A stretch of DNA of 64,000 nt from Alcanivorax sp. DG881 (lineage in GTDB: Bacteria > Pseudomonadota > Gammaproteobacteria > Pseudomonadales > Alcanivoracaceae), in NCBI RefSeq assembly GCF_000155615.1, contig NZ_DS989915.1, forward strand, positions 2,812,436 to 2,876,435. Reading direction: 5' to 3'. How positions within the stretch are numbered: position 1 is the stretch's first letter; every line of letters starts with the position of its first letter. The notes beneath the pieces are model-generated. The model was not told the DNA's origin and made no database searches. It worked only from the letters and a program-made list of their open reading frames with translations. Made by a program: the position numbers and the translations under genes. This document shows, one piece after another, positions 51,228-59,851 of the stretch.

Positions 51228-53522
51228 TTACTCGCCGGAGGCTTTGGCCAGCTCCGCGGGTGACGGCTGCTGCAGGCCGCCATCACCGGTGGCGCTCATG
51301 GCGGGGATGCCGCCGGCGCCGTAGTACTCGTCCTTGGTGAACACGTCCACTTCGATGGCCAGCAGGCAGGCCTCGGTGGCAGCATTCAGGGTGGCCAGTT
51401 CCGCATCGGAAATCACGCCCTGTTCAGCAGCCTGGGGAGCCATGGCTTCCACTTTGCCTTTGCCCAGTTTGCGAGCTTTCTGTGCGGCTCGAATCTTGGC
51501 GCGTACCGGCTCGGCTTCGGTGGTCAGGCGGAAGGCCTTGAGCAGGCGGCCGAGCCCTTCGTCGCTTTCTTCCGGCATGTAGTTGCCGCCGACCAGACGC
51601 TTGTACTGGTCGCCATAGCTTTGCAGGGCCAGTGCGGCCTGGTGGCTGAGCTGGTCATTGGGCAGCTTGGCCAGCGGGTTCAGACCCAGGCCAATACGGC
51701 CAACGGTTTTCAGAATCACGCCCACTGGGCCGCCAAAGTTCTCGTAGATGCCTTCGAAGGCCTGCTGGATCTGGGTCAGGCCGTATTCACCGGCGTATTG
51801 CACCAGCGCCAGGTCTTCCGCCTTGCGGCCTTCTGCTTCATAGCGACGCAGGGCGGAGGTGGTGATGTACAACCAGGCAACGACATCGGCATAACGGCCG
51901 GTCAGGTTGCCGCGGGCTTTCAGCTTGCCGCCCACGAAGAACATGGCCAGGTTGGTAAGCAGGCCGAAGCGGGTAGCGGCCCAGCCCAAGCGGCGGTAAA
52001 TGCTCTTGGTCTTGGGCGCCACGTTGGGCACTTTCACGGTGAAGAAACCGCGGGTCACGCCGCGCACCAGGCTCATCACGAAGCCCAGCAGGAACTGGAC
52101 CATCCAGCCGGTCAGGTTCTTGCGGAAGGCGCTCACATCATTGTCTTCCACTGCCTGCACCACGTTGTAGGCGTAGGGGTGGCAGCGGGTGGCGCCCTGA
52201 CCGAAGATCATCAGGGTGCGGGTCATGATGTTGGCCCCTTCCACGGTGACGCTCACCGGGGCGGAATTGTAGAGGCGGCCCATGGTGTTGTTGGGGCCCT
52301 GCATGACGCCATAGCCGGCGGTCACGTCCATGGCATCGGTGCCGGTATCGCGGCCCATTTCGGTGGAGTAGGCCTTCATGATGGCGGAGGTCACCGGCGG
52401 CTGGATGCCTTTATCCACGGCGGAACAGCCAAACACGCGGGCGGCATCAAAGGCGTAGGTCATGCCCGCGGCCTTGCCGATTTTGTGCTCCACCCCTTCC
52501 ATGCGACCCACCGGGATGCCGAACTGCTGGCGCACCATGGAATAAGCGCCGGCGATCATGGCGCCGTGGCGAATGCCGCAGATACCGGTGGCAGGGAGGG
52601 ACACCATGCGTCCGCCAGCCAGGGCTTCCATCAGCATCTTCCAGCCCATGCCGGTGTACTCTTCGCCGCCCAGGACATTGCTGGCGGGAACGATCACGTC
52701 GCGGCCGACGATCGGGCCGTTGGGGAAATGTTCGCCGATAGGCTGGTGATGGTCGCCGATGTGCAGGCCGTCGAGACCTTTTTCCAGCAATACCACAGTG
52801 ATGCCGGCATCTTCACCTTTACCCAGCAGGTTTTCCGGGTCGTGCAGACGTACCGCCAGGGAGATCAGATTGGAGACCGGCGCCAGGGTGATGTAGCGCT
52901 TGCGGAAGTTGAGCTTGAATTTGATCTCGCCGTCGCTGTCCTTGAACACTTCGCCTTCCGCCTTGATGGAGGCGGCGTCGGAACCGGCGGTGGGTTCGGT
53001 CAAACCAAAGCAGGGAATGAATTCGCCGTTGGCCAGTTTCGGCAGGTAATACTGCTTCTGTTCATCGGTGCCGTAGTGGCCCAGCAGCTCCGCCGCACCC
53101 AGTGAGTTGGGAATCACCACCATGGCGCTGAGCAGGCCGGAGTGGGAGCTGACCTTGGCCATGATGCAGGACTTGGCCTGGGTGGACATGGGGTTGCCGC
53201 CGTATTCCTTGGCGATCTGCATGCCGAAGAAACCGTTTTCGGCCATGAAGGTGAACAGTTCGTCTGGCAGTTTGCGGGTGCGCGACAGGGTGTAGCTGTC
53301 GGCCATTTTCAGCAACTCTTCCACCGGGCCATCGATATAGGCCTGCTCGTGTTCAGGCAGCTGGTCGTAGTTTTCCGCGAGGATTTTTTCAAAATCCACT
53401 TTGCCGCCGAAGAATTGGCCGTCGATCCAGACGTCACCGGCTTCCAGTGCCTGGCGCTCGGTGTCGGAAATTTGTGGCAGGATCTTGTTATCCCGCATCC
53501 AGTTCATCAGTAGGTTAAACAT
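51228..53522 (-). CDS. fadE: FadE-type acyl-CoA dehydrogenase
   Basis: First step of fatty-acid beta-oxidation (acyl-CoA to enoyl-CoA), FAD-dependent. 764 residues. The catalytic part has AENGFFGMQIAKEYGG, CFGLTEPTAGSDA and YGVMQGPNNTMGRLYNSAP. The extra C-terminal DUF1974 region of FadE enzymes follows (ALRRYEAEGRKAEDLALVQYA and onward). Compared with E. coli FadE (814) it lacks the N-terminal membrane anchor. It lies 55 bp behind fadI, so the two form an operon driven from the fadI promoter. Confidence 0.93.
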   Translation of the reverse strand: MFNLLMNWMRDNKILPQISDTERQALEAGDVWIDGQFFGGKVDFEKILAENYDQLPEHEQAYIDGPVEELLKMADSYTLSRTRKLPDELFTFMAENGFFGMQIAKEYGGNPMSTQAKSCIMAKVSSHSGLLSAMVVIPNSLGAAELLGHYGTDEQKQYYLPKLANGEFIPCFGLTEPTAGSDAASIKAEGEVFKDSDGEIKFKLNFRKRYITLAPVSNLISLAVRLHDPENLLGKGEDAGITVVLLEKGLDGLHIGDHHQPIGEHFPNGPIVGRDVIVPASNVLGGEEYTGMGWKMLMEALAGGRMVSLPATGICGIRHGAMIAGAYSMVRQQFGIPVGRMEGVEHKIGKAAGMTYAFDAARVFGCSAVDKGIQPPVTSAIMKAYSTEMGRDTGTDAMDVTAGYGVMQGPNNTMGRLYNSAPVSVTVEGANIMTRTLMIFGQGATRCHPYAYNVVQAVEDNDVSAFRKNLTGWMVQFLLGFVMSLVRGVTRGFFTVKVPNVAPKTKSIYRRLGWAATRFGLLTNLAMFFVGGKLKARGNLTGRYADVVAWLYITTSALRRYEAEGRKAEDLALVQYAGEYGLTQIQQAFEGIYENFGGPVGVILKTVGRIGLGLNPLAKLPNDQLSHQAALALQSYGDQYKRLVGGNYMPEESDEGLGRLLKAFRLTTEAEPVRAKIRAAQKARKLGKGKVEAMAPQAAEQGVISDAELATLNAATEACLLAIEVDVFTKDEYYGAGGIPAMSATGDGGLQQPSPAELAKASGE

Positions 53523-53577
53523 GTCGTCTTCCTGTGGGTTGGGTGTCGCGCCGGATGCCCGGCGCGATTAACGCGGG

Positions 53578-54879
53578 TTATTCGGTTTCCAGCACCATGG
53601 CGGCACCGATGCCGCCGGCGGCACAGGCGGTGGTCAGGGCCAGCCCGCCGCCGCGGTGTTGCAACTCGTGCAGTGCCTGGCTGATCACGCGGGCGCCGGT
53701 GGCGCCGAAGGGGTGGCCGTAGGCAATGGAGCCGCCGTTCACGTTGAGCTTGCTGCGGTCGACTTCGCCAAGGGCGGCGAGGCCGGTCTGGCTGCGCACA
53801 TAGTCGTCATCGGCCAGCCCGCGCAGGTTGCAGGCCACCTGGCCGGCAAAGGCTTCGTGCATGTCCACCAGGGTCAGGTCGCTGAGCGCCAGCCCGGCCC
53901 GGGCCATGGCGGCGGGGGCGGCCAGCACCGGGCCCATGAGCAGGTCATCCTGGGGTGTGCGTGCCGCGAAGGCGTAGGAGCGGATATAGCCCAGCGGGGT
54001 GTAACCCAGGGCGGCAGCTTTCTTCTCGCTCATCATCAACAGGGCGCCGGCGCCGTCGGTGAGCGGGCTGCTGTTGCCAGCGGTGACCGAACCGGTCTCA
54101 CGGTCGAACACCGGCTTGAGTTTGCTGTAGCCCTCGCGCTCGGACTGTTTGCGCACCAGGTTGTCGTCCTTGAGGGTGTTGCCGTTGGGGAGATGGGCGG
54201 TCATTACCTGACGGTCCAGACGGCCTTCGGCCCAGGCGCGGGCGGCGTTGCTGTGGGAAGCATGGGCCAGATCATCCTGCTCCTGACGGCTGACGCCCCA
54301 CTTCTTCACCATTTTCTCGGTGCTCTCACCCATGGTTTCGCCCACCGAGTATTCGGTGATGGACGGCGCCTGGGGCAGCAGGTCGCGGGCCTTGAGCTGG
54401 CTGAGCAGTTTGATGCGCTCTTTCAGGGTTTTGGCAAAGCTCACATCGCGCAGCACCGCGCTCAGTTCCGATGACAGCGGCACCCGGGCGCTGCTGGTGG
54501 AATCGGTGCCACCGGCAATGGCCATGTCGGTGTAACCGGCAACGATGTTGTCGGCCACGCTGGCGGTGGTCTGGAAGCTGGTGGCACAGGCGCGGGTGAT
54601 GGAGTAGGCATCTACCGTGTCCATGCCCAGCGCCAGGGCAATTTCGCGGGCAATGAAGGGGGCCTCGGGAATCATCACCGTCATCCCGAACACCAGCTGC
54701 TCGATCTCATGCTGGCTGAGATTGTTGCGCGCCATCAGCTCCTTGACGGCCATGGCGCCCAGATCAATGGCGTTCAGATCCCGGTAATGGGTGGCGATGC
54801 GGGCAAAGGGGGTGCGCAGGCCATCGACGATGGCGACGCGGCCGCCCCGGCCGGCCAGCTTCATTTTGCGAACAGGCAT
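53578..54879 (-). CDS. fadI: FadI, acetyl-CoA acyltransferase (3-ketoacyl-CoA thiolase)
   Basis: Last step of beta-oxidation, thiolytic cleavage to acetyl-CoA. 433 residues (E. coli FadI 436). The acylated cysteine is in SITRACATSFQTTASV (about 94-109). The C-terminal GGSIAYGHPFGATGARV and the final Cys of TACAAGGIGAAM supply the base region. The sequence is closer to FadI than to FadA. No fadJ is adjacent; fadE follows instead. The operator at 54908-54927 lies 29 bp upstream of the ATG. Confidence 0.93.
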   Translation of the reverse strand: MPVRKMKLAGRGGRVAIVDGLRTPFARIATHYRDLNAIDLGAMAVKELMARNNLSQHEIEQLVFGMTVMIPEAPFIAREIALALGMDTVDAYSITRACATSFQTTASVADNIVAGYTDMAIAGGTDSTSSARVPLSSELSAVLRDVSFAKTLKERIKLLSQLKARDLLPQAPSITEYSVGETMGESTEKMVKKWGVSRQEQDDLAHASHSNAARAWAEGRLDRQVMTAHLPNGNTLKDDNLVRKQSEREGYSKLKPVFDRETGSVTAGNSSPLTDGAGALLMMSEKKAAALGYTPLGYIRSYAFAARTPQDDLLMGPVLAAPAAMARAGLALSDLTLVDMHEAFAGQVACNLRGLADDDYVRSQTGLAALGEVDRSKLNVNGGSIAYGHPFGATGARVISQALHELQHRGGGLALTTACAAGGIGAAMVLETE

Positions 54880-54907
54880 TGCAGACTCCTTGCAGGGTGC
54901 CGGTCAC

Positions 54908-54927
54908 AGTGTAATTTTTCTTACACT
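54908..54927. promoter_or_regulatory. TetR-type operator before fadI
   Basis: AGTGTAA-N6-TTACACT, perfect 7-bp arms. An operator with the same arms and spacing stands before the TetR gene at 55016-55035. It overlaps where the fadI promoter should be, so repression is likely. Confidence 0.75.
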
Positions 54928-55015
54928 TAATGTGACATTGGTTGGTGACAAAGTGAGTCGAGCCTAGAAGGGTCGGAGTAGTGAGTCAATTGCGCTGGAG
55001 ACACTGTCCGACACG

Positions 55016-55035
55016 AGTGTAATATTGATTACACT
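55016..55035. promoter_or_regulatory. TetR-type operator before the regulator gene
   Basis: AGTGTAA-TATTGA-TTACACT, arms identical to the fadI operator 108 bp away. It lies 43 bp upstream of the regulator's ATG, pointing to autoregulation and joint control of both divergent units. Confidence 0.75.
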
Positions 55036-55078
55036 TTGAGGTGTTTTGAATGTGACAAGGTGAGGGGAAGCAAACGAA

Positions 55079-55694
55079 ATGGGAATGCAGCGCCACGCCG
55101 GGCCTTTTCCGGCAACCCGGCAGGACCCGGCTGTTCGCGAGCGTATCGAGTGGGCGGCAGTGCAGGTTTTCGCAGATTCGGAGTTCCACCATGTCACCTT
55201 GCAGCAGATCGCCCGGGCAGCGAGTTGCAGCCTGCAAACAATACGGCGATGACGGCCAGGGCAGCAAGGAGGCCTTGTTGAGTGCCTGCCTGCATCACGG
55301 GCTGGGGCAATTGGCTGAGCGGATGCTGGACCATCTCGCCGGCATCGATACCTTTCGCGACCGACTCAGCAAGGTGTTCTGGGTGGTGCTGGATTTCTTT
55401 GATCGCAACCCGCAAATGGGGCGGATGATGATCAACTCGGTGTACCCGGGACGCTGGGGGAGTGACAGCACGCCGGGCCAGCAGCGGCTCACCGAGCTGT
55501 TTCTCAGTGTGCTGCATGAAGGGCAGGACCAGGGCATTCTCAATGACCAGGTGGCGACCCCGATCCTGCTGGATTTTTTCTATGGGGTCTTGCTGCGTAT
55601 TTCCCAGATGCACCTATTACGTGGCCGGCCGGGTCGCCTGGCAGACCAGCACGGTGTGCTGTTCGATATGCTGTGGCGTGCGATTACCGTTTGA
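55079..55694 (+). pseudogene. TetR-family regulator, frameshifted
   Basis: The first frame (55079-55258) encodes the N-terminus of a TetR DNA-binding domain: ERIEWAAVQVFADSEFHHVT, then LQQIARAASCSLQTI, and stops soon after at TGA. The continuation GQGSKEALLSACLHHGLGQL with the whole ligand domain (to ...MLWRAITV) is in another frame. One extra base near 55243 would join them as ...SLQTI-YGDDGQGSKEALL... A strong AGGGG site precedes the first ATG. It is either a real inactivating frameshift or a sequence error. A 167-residue frame from 55191 alone would lack the recognition helix. Confidence 0.75.
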
Positions 55695-55833
55695 GCGGCC
55701 GAACAGGCCAATCGCCGCGCAATTGCCGTGCTGGCGCTTGAGGTTTGTGTCGCCCTTTTCTATGTTGGTTCATTGGCAGTGACTTCCTCGCGGCACTGCA
55801 CCACAAGAACAGGCCAGCACAAAGGGTACGCAT

Positions 55834-56751
55834 ATGCAGTCAGGCACGGTCGCCAGTAACGGAATCGAGCTTTTTTATGAGAGTCGTGGCCCGGAAAACG
55901 GGGAGCCTATCGTGTTCGTCATGGGGCTGTCGGCGCAGATGGTGTTCTGGCCGGATACGTTGCTGGATGCATTGGCGGACAAGGGGTATCGGGTCATTCG
56001 GTTTGATAACCGGGATGTGGGTAAATCCACCCGGATTCGCAAACCCATCAATCAGGGGCCGATAGCCGCGATCCTGCGCAGCATGGTGGGCCTGTCAGTG
56101 GAAAGCCCCTATACCCTGCACGATATGGTGGCCGATACGGTCGGCCTGCTGGATGCTCTGAACATTGAGCGGGCGCATTTTGTTGGGGCTTCCATGGGCG
56201 GGATGATCAGTCAGTTGATGGCAGGCACTCACCCGGAGCGGGTGCTGTCGCTTACCTCGATCATGTCCAGTAACAATAGCCCGCTGTTGCCCCCGCCGAA
56301 ACCGGCGGCGCTGAAAACCCTGGTGGCGCCGCGGGTGAAAGTGGAAACAGAAGAGCAGTTCGTGGCGTTTGGTCTGGAGATGATGGCCAAGTTGGGCGGC
56401 ACCTTGCCGCAGGGCCAGGATGAGCTGGCCGCCATGTATCGGGCGTCCTGGGCGCGAGGCATCAACCCGCGTGGCATCCGCAACCAGTTCCTGGCCATCA
56501 TGGCCACCGGTTCGCTGACCAAAACCCTGAAAAAGATCCAGTGCCCAACCACGGTGATCCATGGCGGTGCTGACCCGTTGATTCGCCCCGCCGGCGGCAA
56601 GGCCTCTGCCCGTGCCATCCGTGGTGCCAAGCTGGCGATCATTCCCGGCATGGGCCACGATTTCCCTCCGTCGGTGATTGATCGTATTGGCGAGCTGATT
56701 GCGGAAACTGTCGGGCGCGCCAATTCAGTGGCGCAGACGGCGGTGGCTTGA
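55834..56751 (+). CDS. Alpha/beta hydrolase
   Basis: Serine hydrolase of 305 residues resembling carboxylesterases and C-C-bond hydrolases. IVFVMGLSAQMVFW is the oxyanion region, RFDNRDVGKS the conserved turn, GASMGGMISQ the nucleophile elbow, HGGADPLIRP the acid and GMGHDFPP the histidine. It has no signal peptide. It follows the TetR remnant by 139 bp and ends at a bidirectional terminator. The substrate is unknown. Confidence 0.88.
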   Translation: MQSGTVASNGIELFYESRGPENGEPIVFVMGLSAQMVFWPDTLLDALADKGYRVIRFDNRDVGKSTRIRKPINQGPIAAILRSMVGLSVESPYTLHDMVADTVGLLDALNIERAHFVGASMGGMISQLMAGTHPERVLSLTSIMSSNNSPLLPPPKPAALKTLVAPRVKVETEEQFVAFGLEMMAKLGGTLPQGQDELAAMYRASWARGINPRGIRNQFLAIMATGSLTKTLKKIQCPTTVIHGGADPLIRPAGGKASARAIRGAKLAIIPGMGHDFPPSVIDRIGELIAETVGRANSVAQTAVA

Positions 56752-56795
56752 GGGCAATTGACCGTTCGCGGGAGCGGGCTGTTGATGCTGAGATG

Positions 56796-56834
56796 AAAAA
56801 GGTCGCATCCGGAAATCGGGTGCGGCCTTTTTTG
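56796..56834. terminator. Bidirectional terminator
   Basis: AAAAAGGTCGCATCCG, a short loop, then CGGGTGCGGCCTTTTTT: a stem with G-T pairs, A-run before and T-run after. It separates the hydrolase gene from the converging epmA. Confidence 0.85.
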
Positions 56835-56858
56835 TGGGCAGCGGTGCGTCCTGGTGGG

Positions 56859-57794
56859 TCAGGCTCTGGACCAGGGGAAAGCGATGACGTCGTCGATCCT
56901 GCCGGTGCCCTGTTGTGCCATAAGCAGTCGCTCCATCCCCACGGCCACGCCGCTGCAGGCGGGCAGGCCGGCGTCCATGGCGTCCAGTAAAAAAGGGTCG
57001 GCGGCCATGGGGCTCAATCCATGCGCGTTACGCAGGGTATTGTCCTGTTCGAATCGCCGGCGCTGCTCTTTCGGGTCGGTGAGTTCCTGATAACCGTTGG
57101 CCAGCTCCAGGCCGCGGTAATAAATCTCGAAGCGGCGGGCGACGGTGGTGCCGTCTTCATCTTTACGGGTTTGCGCCAGGGCGGCGGCCCAGCCGGGGAA
57201 GTTGGTAACCACGGACAGTTGTTCGGCGGGGAGTGCGGCTTCCACCTCGGTGGCCATCAGGTAGTCCACCGCAGCGGTTTTGTCCAGGCCTTCGGGGGCG
57301 CCACAGGATTCGGCGTGGGTGATCAGGTCGGAATCATGGGCGGTGAGTGGGTCCAGGCCCGTGACGTCCCTGAACAGACCCCGGAAGCGGTAGGTCTTTG
57401 ACTGAGCGCTCGGAAAGAGGGCGGCAAATAAGGCCAGACATTCCTGGATCAGATCATCCAGTGCAAACCCGGGCCGGTACCATTCCAGCATGGTGAATTC
57501 CGGGTTGTGCCGTCCCCCGGCCTCGCCATCCCGGAATGCCTTGCAGACCTGATAGATGGGCCCGCTACCGGCGGCCAGCAGTCGTTTCATGTGGTATTCG
57601 GGGGAGCTTTGCAGGTAGCCGTAACCGGGCACCGGGATGCACTGAATATGCAAGTCGCTGACGCCATAACGGGCCAGTTGCGGGGTGTCCACTTCCAGCA
57701 CGTTGCGGTCATCAAAAAAGGCGCGCACTGTGCGTAGCAGCTCAGCGCGCGCCTTGATGGCCTCGAGAGAGGCGGTGGGTTGCCAGTCGCTCAC
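56859..57794 (-). CDS. epmA: EpmA, elongation factor P beta-lysylation ligase
   Basis: Class II lysyl-tRNA-synthetase-like enzyme that attaches (R)-beta-lysine to EF-P instead of a tRNA. 311 residues (E. coli 325), without the anticodon-binding domain. Motif 2 reads FRDGEAGGRHNPEFTMLEWY, and motif 3 ends GVAVGMERLLM. It lies 2 bp downstream of efp on the same strand, and epmB is just beyond, so substrate and both modifying enzymes are grouped. Confidence 0.95.
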   Translation of the reverse strand: MSDWQPTASLEAIKARAELLRTVRAFFDDRNVLEVDTPQLARYGVSDLHIQCIPVPGYGYLQSSPEYHMKRLLAAGSGPIYQVCKAFRDGEAGGRHNPEFTMLEWYRPGFALDDLIQECLALFAALFPSAQSKTYRFRGLFRDVTGLDPLTAHDSDLITHAESCGAPEGLDKTAAVDYLMATEVEAALPAEQLSVVTNFPGWAAALAQTRKDEDGTTVARRFEIYYRGLELANGYQELTDPKEQRRRFEQDNTLRNAHGLSPMAADPFLLDAMDAGLPACSGVAVGMERLLMAQQGTGRIDDVIAFPWSRA

Positions 57795-57796
57795 GG

Positions 57797-58366
57797 CTAC
57801 TGTTTGATGCGACCCACGTAATCGCCGGTCCGGGTGTCCACTTTGACGATTTCACCGGTCTGCACGAACAGGGGCACGCGCACCACTGCGCCGGTGCTCA
57901 GGGTGGCGGGTTTGCCGCCGGTGCCGGCGGTGTCGCCTTTCAGGCCCGGGTCGGTTTCGGTGATTTCCAGCTCAACGAAGTTCGGTGGGCTCACGGACAG
58001 TGGCTCACCGTTGTAGAGCGTGACCTCACAGATGTCTTCTTCCTTGAGCCACTGTTTGGCGTCGCCCACAGCCGTTTCGTCGGCCTGCTTCTGTTCGAAG
58101 GAGGTCTGGTCCATAAAGTGCCAGAATTCACCGTCGTTGAAGATGTACTGCATGGAAACGTCCATCACATCGGCGCCTTCCAGGGAGTCGCCGGACTTGA
58201 AGGTGCGCTCCCAGACCTTGCCGTTACGCAGGTTGCGCAGCTTTACGCGGCTGAATGCCTGGCCCTTGCCCGGCTTCACGAATTCGTTTTCGATGATGGA
58301 GCAGGGGTCGCCATCGAGCATCACTTTCAAGCCAGACTTGAATTCGCTGGTAGAATAGTTGGCCAT
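57797..58366 (-). CDS. efp: Elongation factor P
   Basis: Ribosome-binding factor that relieves stalling at polyproline stretches. 189 residues (E. coli 188). Lys34 in [10 protein letters not shown] is the residue modified by EpmA/EpmB, and [19 protein letters not shown] is the conserved domain III block. It is transcribed away from epmB; the MITE-like element starts 45 bp upstream of its ATG, so its promoter is squeezed into that gap or lies in the element. Confidence 0.97.
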   Translation of the reverse strand: MANYSTSEFKSGLKVMLDGDPCSIIENEFVKPGKGQAFSRVKLRNLRNGKVWERTFKSGDSLEGADVMDVSMQYIFNDGEFWHFMDQTSFEQKQADETAVGDAKQWLKEEDICEVTLYNGEPLSVSPPNFVELEITETDPGLKGDTAGTGGKPATLSTGAVVRVPLFVQTGEIVKVDTRTGDYVGRIKQ

Positions 58367-58410
58367 AAAACACGTCCACAGGGTTGATGTATGCCGTTAC
58401 AAAGGTTGAT

Positions 58411-58687
58411 AGGGTCTGTTGATGCTTCATCTGCATCTCTGTTGTGCCTGCAAGCCCGCCAATCTAGGCGCAAGGAGAGATGTTTGGTTGCTTCAAATGA
58501 AGGACTTGTAACGACTTGTAACGACGAGTGGTGGGCTTGCAGGCACAACCCGCAGGGCTGGGCCCTTTTTTTCGCCCAGCCGTGTTGTCGGTCGCTGACA
58601 TAAGAATGACTATGCTGCACTCCCTCCGCCTTGCCGGGCAAAAAAATGAACTCCAGCAGAGGCGCAGATGAAACATCAACAGACCCT
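58411..58687. mobile_element. MITE-like structured element, copy 2 (277 bp)
   Basis: Non-coding element between efp and epmB. The terminal inverted repeats 58411-58434 and 58664-58687 match at 23 of 24 positions (outer part AGGGTCTGTTGATG). An inner 20-bp inverted repeat, 58441-58460 and 58530-58549, differs at one base. The central part (AATCTAGGCGCAAGGAG ... ACGACGAGTGG) and the right part (CCCGCAGGGCTGGGCCC) align with the element at 11984-12316. No clear target duplication remains. The right end contains the epmB start codon. Confidence 0.78.
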
Positions 58688-59696
58688 CATGATAACGCAG
58701 GAAGCGGCCGGTTGGGAGTTGCCGGACTGGCAGCGCCAGCAGGCCGACCTGATTACCGACCCGGCGGAACTGTTTTCGCAGCTGGCACTGACCCCGCAGG
58801 ACTTGCCCGCCAGTCTGGCGGCGGCTGGAGATTTCCCCTTGCGGGTGCCGCGTCGTTACGTGGACCTGATGGAGCGGGGCAATCCGGATGATCCGCTGTT
58901 GCGGCAGGTGCTCAGTGCGCCGGAGGAGCGCCAGGTGCATCAGGGGTACAGTGCGGACCCGCTGGATGAAGCGGACCACACGGCCGTTCCGGGCTTGTTG
59001 CACAAGTACCACGGCCGGGCGTTGTTGGTGGTCACTGGCGCCTGTGCGGTGCATTGCCGCTACTGCTTCCGGCGGCATTTTCCCTATCAGACGCACCTGA
59101 GCGGCAAGCGCTGGGAGCAGGCGCTGGAATGGCTGGCGGCACGCCCGGATATTCATGAGGTGATTCTCAGTGGCGGCGACCCGCTGACGTTGACCAATCG
59201 ACGTCTTGAGCAGCTGCTGGATGCATTGGCGGCGATTCCGCACCTGCGCCGGCTGCGCATTCACAGCCGCACACCGGTGGTGATTCCCGAGCGACTGGAT
59301 GCGGGTCTGAAAGCACTGTTGACCCGTGATCGCTGGCAAACCGTGCTGGTGTTGCATGCCAACCATCCCCGTGAAATCAGCCCGGCGCTGGTAGCGCGTT
59401 GCCGTGATTGGCGCAGTGCCGGTATGACTCTGCTAAACCAGAGTGTGCTGCTGGCCGGGGTAAATGACAGGGTGGATACACTGGCGGATTTGTCCGATGC
59501 CCTTTTTGACGCGGGAGTGCTGCCTTATTACCTGCACCAGCTGGACGCGGTGCAGGGGGCTGCCCATTTTGCCGTTCCCGATGTGATTGCCCGGGAGCTG
59601 CACGCGGACTTGCGTGCCCGCCTGCCCGGTTTTCTGGTGCCAAGGCTCACGCGGGAAGAGCCAGGAGAGCCCGCTAAAACGGTGCTAGCCGGTTAG
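58668..59696 (+). CDS. epmB: EpmB, EF-P (R)-beta-lysine 2,3-aminomutase
   Basis: Radical-SAM enzyme that turns lysine into (R)-beta-lysine for EF-P modification. 342 residues, the same as E. coli. The iron-sulfur cysteines are C126, C130 and C133 (CAVHCRYC, then FRRHFPY). PLLRQVLSAPEE, VILSGGDPLTL and PYYLHQLDAVQGAAHF are typical. The ATG at 58668 has AGAGG five bases upstream and gives MKHQQTL, which is encoded by the terminal repeat of the MITE-like element. An ATG at 58689 matches the E. coli N-terminus better but lacks a ribosome site. Confidence 0.95.
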   Translation: MKHQQTLMITQEAAGWELPDWQRQQADLITDPAELFSQLALTPQDLPASLAAAGDFPLRVPRRYVDLMERGNPDDPLLRQVLSAPEERQVHQGYSADPLDEADHTAVPGLLHKYHGRALLVVTGACAVHCRYCFRRHFPYQTHLSGKRWEQALEWLAARPDIHEVILSGGDPLTLTNRRLEQLLDALAAIPHLRRLRIHSRTPVVIPERLDAGLKALLTRDRWQTVLVLHANHPREISPALVARCRDWRSAGMTLLNQSVLLAGVNDRVDTLADLSDALFDAGVLPYYLHQLDAVQGAAHFAVPDVIARELHADLRARLPGFLVPRLTREEPGEPAKTVLAG

Positions 59697-59851
59697 CGGC
59701 GCAGACCGCAAGCCCTTTCTGGGGAATGTGGCACAGCGTTTACAGAATTGTAGCGGTATCGTAAAGTCGTGTGACACAGGACGCATTAAAAACAAGAACT
59801 AATACAAAATAACTAGGTAGCCTGGATGCCGCCAAGATAAGGATTATCTTC

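Noticed and set aside
51621..53105. Plus-strand frame of 494 codons opposite fadE
   Set aside because: Rich in His/Gly/Ala repeats from reverse-complemented codons; fadE on the other strand is clear.
54931..54951. Pho box (GTGACAT and GTGACAA) between fadI and the TetR gene
   Set aside because: The half-sites are 13 bp apart instead of 11, and the genes have no phosphate link.
55191..55694. A separate 167-codon gene
   Set aside because: It contains only the TetR ligand domain. The DNA-binding part is in the preceding frame, so this is one frameshifted gene.
58638..58687. A short coding frame inside the second MITE-like element
   Set aside because: Related sequence in the first element does not keep the frame; only the terminal repeat codes, as the start of epmB.
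59729..59745. Sigma-54 promoter (TGGCAC with TTACA) before the PA4958-like gene
   Set aside because: The essential GC of the -12 element is missing.
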